This document shows positions 12,090 through 22,290 of a stretch of DNA of 64,000 nucleotides, piece by piece (the stretch's first letter is position 1; every line of letters starts with the position of its first letter). The notes beneath the pieces were generated by a model. That model was given only the letters and a program-made list of their open reading frames with translations. It ran no database searches and had not been told where the DNA came from. The position numbers and the translations under genes were made by a program. Origin of the DNA: Gordius sp. MW1 (taxonomy: Eukaryota; Nematomorpha; Gordioida; Gordea; Gordiidae); NCBI GenBank assembly GCA_964036665.1, contig OZ038528.1:10050501-10114500 (forward strand). The letters run 5' to 3'.

Positions 12090-13729
12090 CTCAATCTAAA
12101 ACTTGGCCTCATGCAAAATTTCTTATCGAGATTCTAACAAGGACATAATGCTAAGAATATTTACTGACTTTTAAAGATTTTTTCAGCCCCCTTTCGAAAG
12201 AATATGAAAAATGAATTTTTTTCGACCTCAAAATTTTTTCATTTTTTTCGTTTCAACCATATCGCCCCCATGTAAGTTTTCGATATCAGAGGTGAATTCC
12301 GTAAAAAAAAAATTTTTTGATCAGTCATCAAAAATTATTAACTTTAAATCACGATCGCATAGAGCTTGTTTCACAAAAACTAGAGACACGCTTAGAAAGC
12401 GATATTGAAACAATCTAAACGCAACACGAAAATCTTAATTTCTCTCCTAAAACTTCGCCTCGTGCAAAAATTCTTATCGAGATTCTAACAAGGACATAAT
12501 GCTAAGAATATTTAATGATTTTTAAAGATTTTTTCAGCCCCCTTTCGAAAGAATATGAAAAATAAATTTTTTTCGACTTCAAAATTTTTTCATTTTTTTC
12601 GTTTCAACGATATCGCCCCCATGAAAGTTTTCGATATCAGAGGTGAATTCCGTAAAAAAAAATTTTTTGATCAGTCATCAAAAATTATTAACTTTAAATC
12701 ACGATCGCATAGAGCTTGTTTCACAAAAACTAGAGACACGCTTAGAAAGCGATATTGAAACTATCTAAACGCAACACGAAAATCTTAATTTTTCTCCTAA
12801 AACTTCGCTTCGTGCTAAAATTCTTATCGAGATTCTAACAAGGACATAATGCTAAGAATATTTACTAACTTTTAAAGATTTTTTCAGCCCCCTTTCGAAA
12901 GAATATGAAAAATAATATTTTTTTCGACCTCAAATTTTTTTCATTTTCTTCGTTCAACCATATCGCCCCCATGAAAGTTTTCGATATCAGAGGCGAATTC
13001 CGTAAAAAAAAAATTTTTTGATCAGTCATCAAAAATTATTAACTTTAAATCCCGATCGCATGGAGCTTGTTTCATAAAAACTAGAGACACGCTTAGAAAG
13101 CGATATTGAAACTATCTAAACGCAACACGAAAATCTTAATTTCTCTCAATCTAAAACTTCCCCCTTGTGCAAAATTTCTTATCGAGATTCTAACAAGGAC
13201 ATAATGCTAAGAATATTTACTAACTTTTAAAGATTTTTTCAGCCCCCTTTCGAAAGAATATGAAAAATAATATTTTTTTCGACCTCCAAATTTTTTCATT
13301 TTTTTCGTTCAACCTTATCGCCCCCATGAAAGTTTTCGATATCAGAGGTGAATTCCGTAAAAAATATTTTTTCATCAAAAATTATTACCTTAAATCAGGA
13401 TAAAACTAGAGACACGCTTAGAAAGCGATATTGAAACAATCTAAACGCAACACGAAAATGTTAATTTCTCTCAATCTAAAACTTGGCCTCGTGCAAAATT
13501 TCTTATCGAGATTCTAACAAGGACATAATGCTAAGAATAACCATATCGCCCTCATGAAAGTTTTTGATATCAGAGGTGAATTTTGTAAAAAAAAAAAAAT
13601 TTTGATCAGTCATCAAAAAGTATTAACTTTAAATCAGGATTGCATAGAGCTTGTTTCACAAAAACTAGAGACACGCTTAGAAAGCGATATTGAAGCAATC
13701 TAAACGCAACACGAAAATGTTAATTTCTC
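12090..13729 (+). repeat. Array B higher-order repeat of ~1,640 bp, copy 1
   Basis: Five monomers, two of them shortened. Markers: 'caacgatatcg' at 12,605, 'aggcgaattc' at 12,991 and the deletion junction 'ctaagaataacc' at 13,531. All recur 1,639-1,640 bp later (14,244; 14,631; 15,170). The ends are approximate because flanking monomers are similar. Confidence 0.8.
12561..12601. other. Phased A/T-run segment (predicted curved DNA), example
   Basis: Three A/T runs, AAATTTTTTT, AAAATTTTTT and TTTTTTT, follow one another at roughly one to one and a half helical turns, separated by CGACTTC and CA. Phased A-tracts are known to bend DNA. The block is present in nearly every B monomer. Curvature is inferred, not computed. 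Confidence 0.5.
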
Positions 13730-15370
13730 TCAATCTAAAACTTGGCCTCGTGCAAAATTTCTTATCGAGATTCTAACAAGGACATAATGCTAAGAATATT
13801 TACTGACTTTTAAAGATTTTTTCAGCCCCCTTTCGAAAGAATATGAAAAAAAAAATTTTTTCGACCTCAAAATTTTTTCATTTTTTTCGTTTCAACCATA
13901 TCGCCCCCATGAAAGTTTTCGATATCAGAGGTGAATTCCGTAAAAAGAATTTTTTTTGATCAGTCATCAAAAATTATTAACTTTAAATCACGATCGCATA
14001 GAGCTTGTTTCACAAAAACTAGAGACACGCTTAGAAAGCGATATTGAAACAATCTAAACGCAACACGAAAATCTTAATTTCTCTCCTAAAACTTCGCCTC
14101 GTGCAAAAATTCTTATCGAGATTCTAACAAGGACATAATGCTAAGTATATTTAATGACTTTTAAAGATTTTTTCAGCCCCCTTTCGAAAGAATATGAAAA
14201 ATAAATTTTTTTCGACTTCAAAATTTTTTCATTTTTTTCGTTTCAACGATATCGAACCCATGAAAGTTTTCGATAACAGAGGTGAATTCCGTAAAAAAAA
14301 ATTTTTTTGATCAGTCATCAAAAATTATTAACTTTAAATCACGATCGCATAGAGCTTGTTTCACAAAAACTAGAGACACGCTTAGAAAGCGATATTGAAA
14401 CTATCTAAACGCAACCCGAAAATCTTAATTTCTCTCCTAAAACTTCGCCTCGTGCAAAAATTCTTATCGAGATTCTAACAAGGACATAATGCTAAGAATA
14501 TTTACTAACTTTTAAAGATTTTTTCAGCTCCCTTTCGAAAGAATATGAAAAATAATATTTTTTTCGACCTCAAATATTTTTCATTTTTTTCGTTCAACCA
14601 TATCGCCCCCGTGAAAGTTTTCGATATCAGAGGCGAATTCCGTAAAAAAAAATTTTTTTGATCAGTCATCAAAAATTATTAACTTTAAATCCCGATCGCA
14701 TGGAGCTTGTTTCATAAAAACTAGAGACACGCTCAGAAAGCGATATTGAAACTATCTAAACGCAACACGAAAATCTTAATTTCTCTCAATCTAAAACTTC
14801 CCCTTGTGCAAAATTTCTTATCGAGATTCTAACAAGGACATAATGCTAAGAATATTTACTAAATTTTAAAGATTTTTTCAGCCCCCTTTCGAAAGAATAT
14901 GAAAAATAATATTTTTATCGACCTCCAAATTTTTTCATTTTTTTCGTTCAACCTTATCGCCCCCATGAAAGTTTTCGATATCAGAGGTGAATTCCGTATA
15001 AAATATTTTTTCATCAAAAATTATTACCTTAAATCAGGATAAAACTAGAGACACGCTTAGAAAGCGATATTGGAACAATCTAAACGCAACACGAAAATGT
15101 TAATTTCTCTCAATCTAAAACTTGGCCTCGTGCAAAATTTCTTATCGAGATTCTAACAAGGACATAATGCTAAGAATAACCATATCGCCCTCATAGAAGT
15201 TTTTGATATCAGAGGTGAATTTTGTAAAAAAAAAATTTTTGATCAGTCATCAAAAAGTATTAACTTTAAATCAGGATCGCATAGAGCCTGTTTCACAAAA
15301 ACTAGATACAGGCTTAGAAAGCGATATTGAAACATTCTAAACGCAACACGAAAATGTTAATTTCTCTCAA
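13730..15370 (+). repeat. Array B higher-order repeat of ~1,640 bp, copy 2
   Basis: Second tandem copy of the five-monomer block at 12,090-13,729, with the same short monomers in the same order. It differs by substitutions such as 'atcgaaccc' for 'atcgccccc' and 'gtgaaag' for 'atgaaag', so it is an older duplication than the 46-56 kb one. Confidence 0.8.
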
Positions 15371-18249
15371 TCTAAAACTTGGCCTCTTGCAAAATTTCTT
15401 ATCGAGATTCTAACAAGGACATAATGCTAAGAATATTTACTGACTTTTAAAGATTTTTTCAGCCCCCTTTCAAACGAATATGAAAAATAATATTTTTTTC
15501 GACCTCAAAATTTTTTCATTTTTTTCGTTCAACCTTATCGCCCTCATGAAAGTTTTCGATATCAGAGGTGAATTCCGTAAAAAATATTTTTTCATCAAAA
15601 ATTATTACCTTAAATCAGGATAAAACTAGAGACACGCTTAAAAAAGCGATATTGAAGCAATCTAAACGCAACACGAAAATATTAATTTCTCTCAATCTAA
15701 AACTTGGCCTCGTGCAAAATTTCTTATCCAGATTCTAACAAGGACATAATGCTAAGAATATTTACTGACTTTAAAGATTTTTTCAGCCCCCTTTCGAAAG
15801 AATATGAAAAATAAATTTTTTTCGACCTCAAAAGTTTTTCATTTTTTTCGTTTCAACCATATCGCCCCATGAAAGTTTTCGATATCAGAGGTGAATTCCG
15901 TAAAAAAAAAATTTTTTGATCAGTCATCAAAAATTATTAACTTTAAATCACGATCGCATAGAGCTTGTTTCACAAAAACTAGAGACACGCTTAGAAAGCG
16001 ATATTGAAACAATCTAAACGCAACACGAAAGTGTTAATTTCTCTCAATTCTAAACTTGGCCTCGTGCAAAATTTCTTATCAATATTCTAACAAGGACATA
16101 ATGCTAAGAATATTTACTGACTTTTAAAGATTTTTTCAGCCCCCTTTCGAAAGAATATGAAAAATAAATTTTTTTCGACCTCAAAATTTTTTCATTTTTT
16201 TCGTTCAACTTTATCGCCCCCATGAAAGTTTTCGATATCAGAGGTGAATTCAGTAAAAAATATTTTTTCATCAAAAATTATTACCTTAAATCAGGATAAA
16301 ACTAGAGACACGCTTAGAAAGCGATATTGAAACAATCTAAACGCAACACGAAAATGTTAATTTCTCTCAATCTAAAACTTGGCCTCGTGCAAAATTTCTT
16401 ATCGAGATTCTAACAAGGACATAATGCTAAGAATATTTACTGACTTTTAAAGATTTTTTCAGCCCCCTTTCGAAAGAATATGAAAAATAAATTTTTTTCG
16501 ACCTCAAAATTTTTTGATTTTTTTCGTTTCAACCATATCGCCCCCATGAAAGTTTTCAATATCAGAGGAGAATTCCGTAAAAAAAAATTTTTTATCTAAA
16601 ATTATTAATTTTAAATCACGATCGCATAGAGCTTGTTTCACAAAAAGTAGAGACACGCTTAGAAAGCGATATTGAAACAATCTAAACGCAACACGAAAAT
16701 CTTAATTTCATTGAATCTAAAACTTCCCATCGTGCAAAAATTCTTATCGAGATTCTAACAAGGACATAATGCTAAGAATATTTACTGACTTTTAAAGATT
16801 TTGTCAGCCCCCTTTCGAAAGAATATGCAAAATAATATTTTTTTCGACCTCAAAATATTTTCAATTTTTTCTTTCAACCATATCGCCCCATGAAAGTTTT
16901 GGATATCAGAGGTGAGTTCCGTAAAAAAAATTTTTTATCTAAAATTATTAACTTTAAATCACGGTCGCATAGAGCTTGTTTCACAAAAAGTAGAGACACG
17001 CTTAGAAAGCGATATTGAAACAATCTAAACGCAACACGAAAATATTAATTTCCTTGAATCTAAAACTTCCCATCGTGCAAAAATTCTTATCGAGATTCTA
17101 ACAAGGACATAATGCTAAGAATATTAACTTTTAAAGATTTTTTCAGCCCCCTTTCGAAAGAATATGCAAAATAAATTTTTTTTGACCTCAAAATATTTTC
17201 AATTTTTTCGTTTCAACCATATCGCCCCATGAAAGTTTTGGATATCAGAGGTGAGTTCCGTAATAAAAATTTTTTATCTAAAATTATTAACTTTAAATCA
17301 CGATCGCATAGAGCTTGTTTCACAAAAAGTAGAGACACGCTTAGAAAGCGATATTGAAACAATCTAAACGCAACACGAAAATCTTAATTTCCCTGAATCT
17401 AAAACTTCCCATCGTGCAAAAATTCTTATCGAGATTCTAACAAGGACATAATGCTAAGAATATTTACTGACTTTTAAAGATTTTTTCAGCCCCCTTTCGA
17501 AAGAATATGAAAATAAATTTTTTTCGACCTCAAAATTTTTTCATTTTTTTCGTTTCAACCATATCGCCCCCATGAAAGTTTTTGATATCAGAAGTGAATT
17601 CCGTAAAAAATATTTTTTCATCAAAAATTATTACCTTAAATCAGGATAAAACTAGAGACACGCTGAAAGCGATATTGAAACAATCTAAACGCCACACGAA
17701 AATGTTAATTTCTCTCAATCTAAAACTTGGCCTCGTGCAAAATTTCTTATCGAGATTCTAACAAGGACATAATGCTAAGAATAACCATATCGCCCCCATG
17801 AAAGTTTTTGATATCAGAGGTGAATTTTGTAAAAAAAAAATTTTTGATCAGTCATCAAAAATTATTAACTTTAAATCCCGATCGCATGGAGCTTGTTTCA
17901 TAAAAACTAGAGACACGCTTAGAAAGCGATATTGAAACTATCTAAACACAACACGAAAATCTTAATTTCCTTGAATCTAAAACATCCCCTTGTGCAAAAT
18001 TTCTTATCGAGATTCTAACAAGGACATAATGCTAAGATTTACTAACTTTTAAAGATTTTTTCAGCCCCCTTTCGAAAGAATATGAAAATTAATATTTTTT
18101 TCGACCTCAAAATATTTTCATTTTTTTCGTTCAACCTTATCTCCCCCATGAAAGTTTTCGATATCAGAGGTGAATTCCGTAAAAAATATTTTCATCAAAA
18201 ATTATTATTTTAAATCAGGATAAAACTAGAGAGGAGCTTAGAAAGCGAT

Positions 18250-18257
18250 ATTGAAAC
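18250..18257 (+). repeat. Target site duplication, left copy
   Basis: ATTGAAAC immediately before the element. The same 8 bp follows the element at 19,389-19,396. In an uninterrupted B monomer this site reads gcgatattgaaacaatc, so one copy is native and the other was made on insertion. Confidence 0.95.
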
Positions 18258-18274
18258 TAGAGATCTGCACGGGC
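18258..18274 (+). repeat. Left terminal inverted repeat of the 1,131-bp element
   Basis: TAGAGATCTGCACGGGC. It pairs with the right end over 12 perfect bp, then continues CGGGC after a one-base offset. Confidence 0.88.
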
Positions 18275-18460
18275 AGGCCCGGCCCGCGGACGGGCCTAAA
18301 AGCCCGTCCCGCGGGCGGGTACGGACGGGCTTTGTATCATAAAAATTTCAACGGGCCGGGCCCGGACGGGCTTAACAATTCATGGAACGGGCTCGGGCGG
18401 GCCTGAGATTTTTTTAACGGGCTTGAACAGGCCAGAAATTATATTAACGGGCATGGATTA
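18275..18460 (+). repeat. Left subterminal GC-rich short repeats
   Basis: Repeated 'acgggc' units, often followed by 'ctcgggcgggcctg'-like runs and separated by short A/T stretches. The right end (19,140-19,375) carries the same unit in the same orientation ('ggacgggctcggacgggcc'). Subterminal repeats of this kind in hAT elements serve as transposase binding sites; that role here is inferred. Confidence 0.7.
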
Positions 18461-18800
18461 CAAAGGTTCTTAAAAGTCAGACAATTAGATAAATATATGA
18501 TTTTTATAAAATATGATTATTAATTGCTCTATTCTTTTAACCTCTAATTTTTGTATATCCTGTAGCATTCATTCCTTTTTCAAGCGCTAAATTTGACTTT
18601 AAAATATTTTTATTCTATTTGCTATAGATTTTTGTTTACATAATAGAGTATAGCTTCGTATATTCTTTAATAATTAAGTTCAATTACTTAGTTACAATGC
18701 ACCAAAATTAAAATTTTTGTTTTTAATTTTATCACAAATTTTACTGGTATAATTATTAGGGCCATCTAATTTAATAAATATTTTTGTTCTAATCTAAAAC

Positions 18801-19037
18801 TTAGGTGTATTAACTGATATAAATTAAACAAATCAATGTAAACTACTTATTGAAAGTTTAATATTCTCATGTAATTTCATTAGAGTATTTTAATTTAATG
18901 GTAATATTCTAACTTCTTAGGTGTATTAACTTAAATTAATCAAATAAAAGAAAATTGTTGAAAGTGGAATATTCTCATGTAATTTTTTAAAGTAATTTAA
19001 TGGTAGTACTACATTGAAATGTTTTAGGTGTATTAAT
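18801..19037 (+). repeat. Internal ~110-bp tandem duplication in the element core
   Basis: The motif ttaggtgtattaa starts at 18,801, 18,917 and 19,024 (spacings 116 and 107 bp), and atattctcatgtaattt occurs once in each of the first two units. This gives about 2.1 diverged copies, unrelated to the surrounding satellite. Confidence 0.8.
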
Positions 19038-19139
19038 TCCAGAAATAATTGATAATTTATTATTTTTACATCATAATTATTGATGTTTTTTTTATGAATA
19101 TGTCAAAAAAATAGAATAAAATTTTGTGAAATTTTTGAT

Positions 19140-19375
19140 AGGGCCGGGCGCGGAGTTCTTTAAAAAAATTTGAACTGGTTTTGGCGGGCCTGACGTTTTT
19201 CTAAACGGGTACGAACGGACCTGAACAATTTACGGACGGGCTTGGATGGGCCTATAAAATTTACGGACGGGCTCGGACGGGCCTGAAGTGTTGAAAAAAA
19301 ATTACGGGCGGGCTCGGACGGGCCTTGAAGTTTTGAAAACGGGTACGGACGGGCCGACCTTATAAAAAAGGCCCG
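19140..19375 (+). repeat. Right subterminal GC-rich short repeats
   Basis: Several 'acggacgggct' and 'ggacgggcctg' units spaced by 'aatttacgg' and 'gttttgaaa' segments. Direct, not inverted, relative to the left cluster at 18,275-18,460. GC-rich compared with all surrounding DNA. Confidence 0.7.
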
Positions 19376-19388
19376 TTGCAGATCTCTA
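19371..19388 (-). repeat. Right terminal inverted repeat of the 1,131-bp element
   Basis: Reads TAGAGATCTGCAACGGGC on the minus strand. It differs from the left end by one extra A after the shared 12 bp. Confidence 0.88.
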
Positions 19389-19396
19389 ATTGAAAC
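19389..19396 (+). repeat. Target site duplication, right copy
   Basis: ATTGAAAC directly after the element end, identical to 18,250-18,257, followed by the expected B monomer continuation 'aatctaaacgc'. Confidence 0.95.
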
Positions 19397-22253
19397 AATC
19401 TAAACGCCACACGAAAATGTTAATTTCTCTCATTCTAAAACTTGGCCTCGTGCAAAATTTCTTATCGAGATTCTAACAAGGACATAATGCTAAGAATAAC
19501 CATATCGCCCCCATGAAAGTTTTTGATATCAGAGGTGAATTTTGTAAAAAAAAAATTTTTGATCAATCATCAAAAATTATTAACTTTAAATCAGGATCGC
19601 ATAGAGCTTGTTTCACAAAAACTAGAGACACGCTTAGAAAGCGATATTGAAACAATCTAAACGCAACACGAAAATGTTAATTTCTCTCAATCTAAAACTT
19701 GGCCTCGTGCAAAATTTCTTATCGAGATTCTAACAAGGACATAATGCTAAGAATATTTACTGAATTTTAAAGATTTTTTCAGCCCCCTTTCGAAAGAATA
19801 TGAAAAATAATATTTTTTTCGACCTCAAAATTTTTTCATTTATTCCATATCGCCCCATGAAAGTTTTGGATATCAGAGGTGAGTTCCGTAAAAAGAAATT
19901 TTTTATCTAAAATTATTAACTTTAAATCACGATCGCATAGAGCTTGTTTCACAAAAACTAGAGACACGCTTAGAAAGCGATATTGAAACAATCTAAACGC
20001 AACACGAAAATCTTAATTTCCTTGAATCTAAAACTTCCCATCGTGCAAAAATTCTTATCGAGATTCTAACAAGGACATAATGCTAAGAATATTTACTGAC
20101 TTTTAAAGATTTTTTCAGCCCCCTTTCGAAGAATATGAAAAATAATTTTTTTTTCGACCTCAAAATTTTTTCATTTTTTTCGTTCAACCTTATCGCCCCC
20201 ATGACAGTTTTCGATATCAGAGGTGGATTCCGTAAAAAATATTTTTTCATCAAAAATTATTACCTTAAATCAGGATAAAACTAGAGACACGCTTAGAAAG
20301 CGATATTGAAACAATCTAAACGCCACACGAAAATGTTAATTTCTCTCAATTTAAAACTTGGCCTCGTGCAAAATTTCTTATCGAGATTCTAACAAGGACA
20401 TAATGCTAAGAATAACCATATCGCCCCCATGAAAGTTTTTGATATCAGAGGTGAATTTTGTAAAAAAAAAATTTTTGATCAGTCATCAAAAATTATTAAC
20501 TTTAAATCAGGATCGCATAGAGCTTGTTTCACAAAAACTAGAGACACGCTTAGAAAGCGATATTGAAACAATCTAAACAAACGCAACACGAAAATGTTAA
20601 TTTCTCTCAATCTAAAACTTGGCCTCGTGCAAAATTTCTTATCGAGATTCTAACAAGGACATAATGCTAAGAATATTTACTGACTTTTAAAGATTTTTTC
20701 AGCCCCCCTTTCGAAAGAATATGAAAAATAATATTTTTTTCGACCTCAAAATTTTTTCATTTTTTTCGTTCAACCTTATTGCTGCCATGAAAGTTTTGGA
20801 TATCAGAGGTAAGTTCCGTAAAAAAAATTTTTTATCTAAAATTATTAACTTTAAATCACGATCGCATAGAGCTTGTTTCACAAAAACTAGAGACACGCTT
20901 AGAAAGCGATATTGAAACAATCTAAACGCAACACGAAAATCTTAATTTCCTTGAATCTAAAACTTCCCATCGTGCAAAAATTCTTATCGAGATTCTAACA
21001 AGGACATAATGCTAAGAATATTTACTGACTTTTAAAGATTTTTTCAGCCCCTTTCGAAAGAATATGAAAAATAAATTTTTTTCGACATCAAAATTTTTTC
21101 ATTTTTTTCGTTTCAACCATATCGCCCCCATGAAAGTTTTTGATATCAGAGGTGAATTCCGCAAAAAAAAATTTTTTATCTAAAATTATTAACTTTAAAT
21201 CACGATCGCATAGAGCTTGTTTCACAAAAAGTAGAGACACGCTAGAAAGCGATATTGAAACAATATAAACGCAACACGAAAATCTTAATTTCCTTGAATC
21301 TAAAACTTCCCATCGTGCAAAAATTCTTATCGAGATTCTAACAAGGACATAATGCTAAGAATATTTACTGACTTTTAAAGATTTTTTCAGCCCCCTTTCG
21401 AAAGAATATGAAAAATAAATTATTTTCGACCTCAAAATTTTTTCATTTTTTTCGTTTCACCCATATCGCCCCCATGAAAGTTTTCGATATCAGAGGTGAA
21501 TTCCGTAAAAAAAAATTTTTTGTCTAAAATTATTAACTTTAAATCACGATCGCATAGAGCTTGTTTCACAAAAAGTAGAGACACGCTTAGAAAGCGATAT
21601 TGAAACAATCTAAAAGCAACACGAAAATCTTAATTTCCTTCAATCTAAAACTTCCCCTTGTGCAAACATTCTTATCGAGATTCTAACAAGGACATAATGC
21701 TAAGAATATTTACTGACTTTTAAAGATTTTTTCAGCCCCCTTTCGAAAGAATATGAAAATAAATTTTTTTCGACCTCAAAATTTTTTCATTTTTTTCGTT
21801 TCAACCATATCGCCCCCATGAAAGTTTTCGATATCAGAAGTGAATTCCGTAAAAAAAAATTTTTTTGATCAGTCATCAAAAATTATTAACTTTAAATCAC
21901 GATCGCATAGAGCTTGTTTCACAAAAACTAGAGACACGCTTAGAAAGCGATATTGAAACAATCTAAACGCAACACGAAAATCTTAATTTATCAGCTAAAA
22001 CTTCGCCTCGTGCAAAAATTCTTATCGAGATTCTAACAAGGACATAATGCTAAGAATATTTACTGACTTTTAAAGATTTTTTCAGCCCCCTTTCGAAAGA
22101 ATATGAAAAATAAATTTTTTTCGACTTCAAAATTTTTTCATTTTTTTCGTTTCAACCATATCGCCCCCATGAAAGTTTTCGATATCAGAGGTGAATTCCG
22201 TAAAAAAAAATTTTTTTGATCAGTCATCAAAAATTATTAACTTTAAATCACGA

Positions 22254-22290
22254 TCGTGTTTCACAGAAAGCGATATTGAAACAATCTAAA
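22254..22290 (+). repeat. Shortened B monomer subtype 'cgatcgtgtttcacag' (first example)
   Basis: Relative to the common monomer, about 10 bp (catagagctt) and about 20 bp (around the actagagacacgc block) are missing, giving cgatcgtgtttcacagaaag. Further copies are near 24,325, 26,033, 28,094, 30,841, 33,939, 37,366, 38,720 and 39,046. The two deletions always travel together in this subtype, so it arose once and spread by array amplification. Confidence 0.85.

Larger units (their letters stand above)
11988..18257 (+). repeat. Satellite array B, left portion, with many shortened monomers
   Basis: Tandem monomers of about 343 bp with constant blocks tcgagattctaacaaggaca, cagccccctttcgaaagaat, cgcccccatgaaagtttt and cacgatcgcatagagcttg. 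This portion is rich in internally deleted monomers. One class lacks about 24 bp between 'atcaggat' and 'aaactagagac'. Another lacks about 106 bp between 'ctaagaata' and 'accatatcgcc'. The reading frames at 12,211 and 12,555 are by-products of the monomer. No gene is seen. Confidence 0.97.
18258..19388. mobile_element. Non-autonomous hAT-like element inserted in array B
   Basis: A 1,131-bp insertion with terminal inverted repeats TAGAGATCTGCA followed by CGGGC on the left and ACGGGCC on the right (read inward). It is flanked by a perfect 8-bp duplication ATTGAAAC that fits nTnnnnAn, both diagnostic of the hAT superfamily. The first ~200 and last ~250 bp are GC-rich with many 'acgggc' and 'gcgggcctg' units. 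The core (~18,470-19,130) is AT-rich and has no open frame that could be a transposase. Removing the element and one duplication restores a normal B monomer, so it is a clean insertion. Confidence 0.93.

Noticed and set aside
12235..12275. CENP-B box-like sequence tttcgtttcaaccatat
   Set aside because: It shares the TTCG and the later A and C of the core but lacks the CGGG end, and array A has TTCT instead of TTCG. Too weak to call.
12650..12700. Hammerhead ribozyme in the satellite, as known from some animal satellites
   Set aside because: Both strands were scanned by eye for CTGANGA with a matching GAAA. The closest is CTGATCA on the minus strand of 'tgatcagtcatc', which breaks the core.
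18470..19140. Transposase gene inside the 1,131-bp element
   Set aside because: The core is AT-rich with stops in all frames and an internal tandem duplication. The element is non-autonomous.
20699..20920. Minus-strand frames in array B (also 23,844-24,029)
   Set aside because: Antisense shadows of the repeat, present in only a few monomers.
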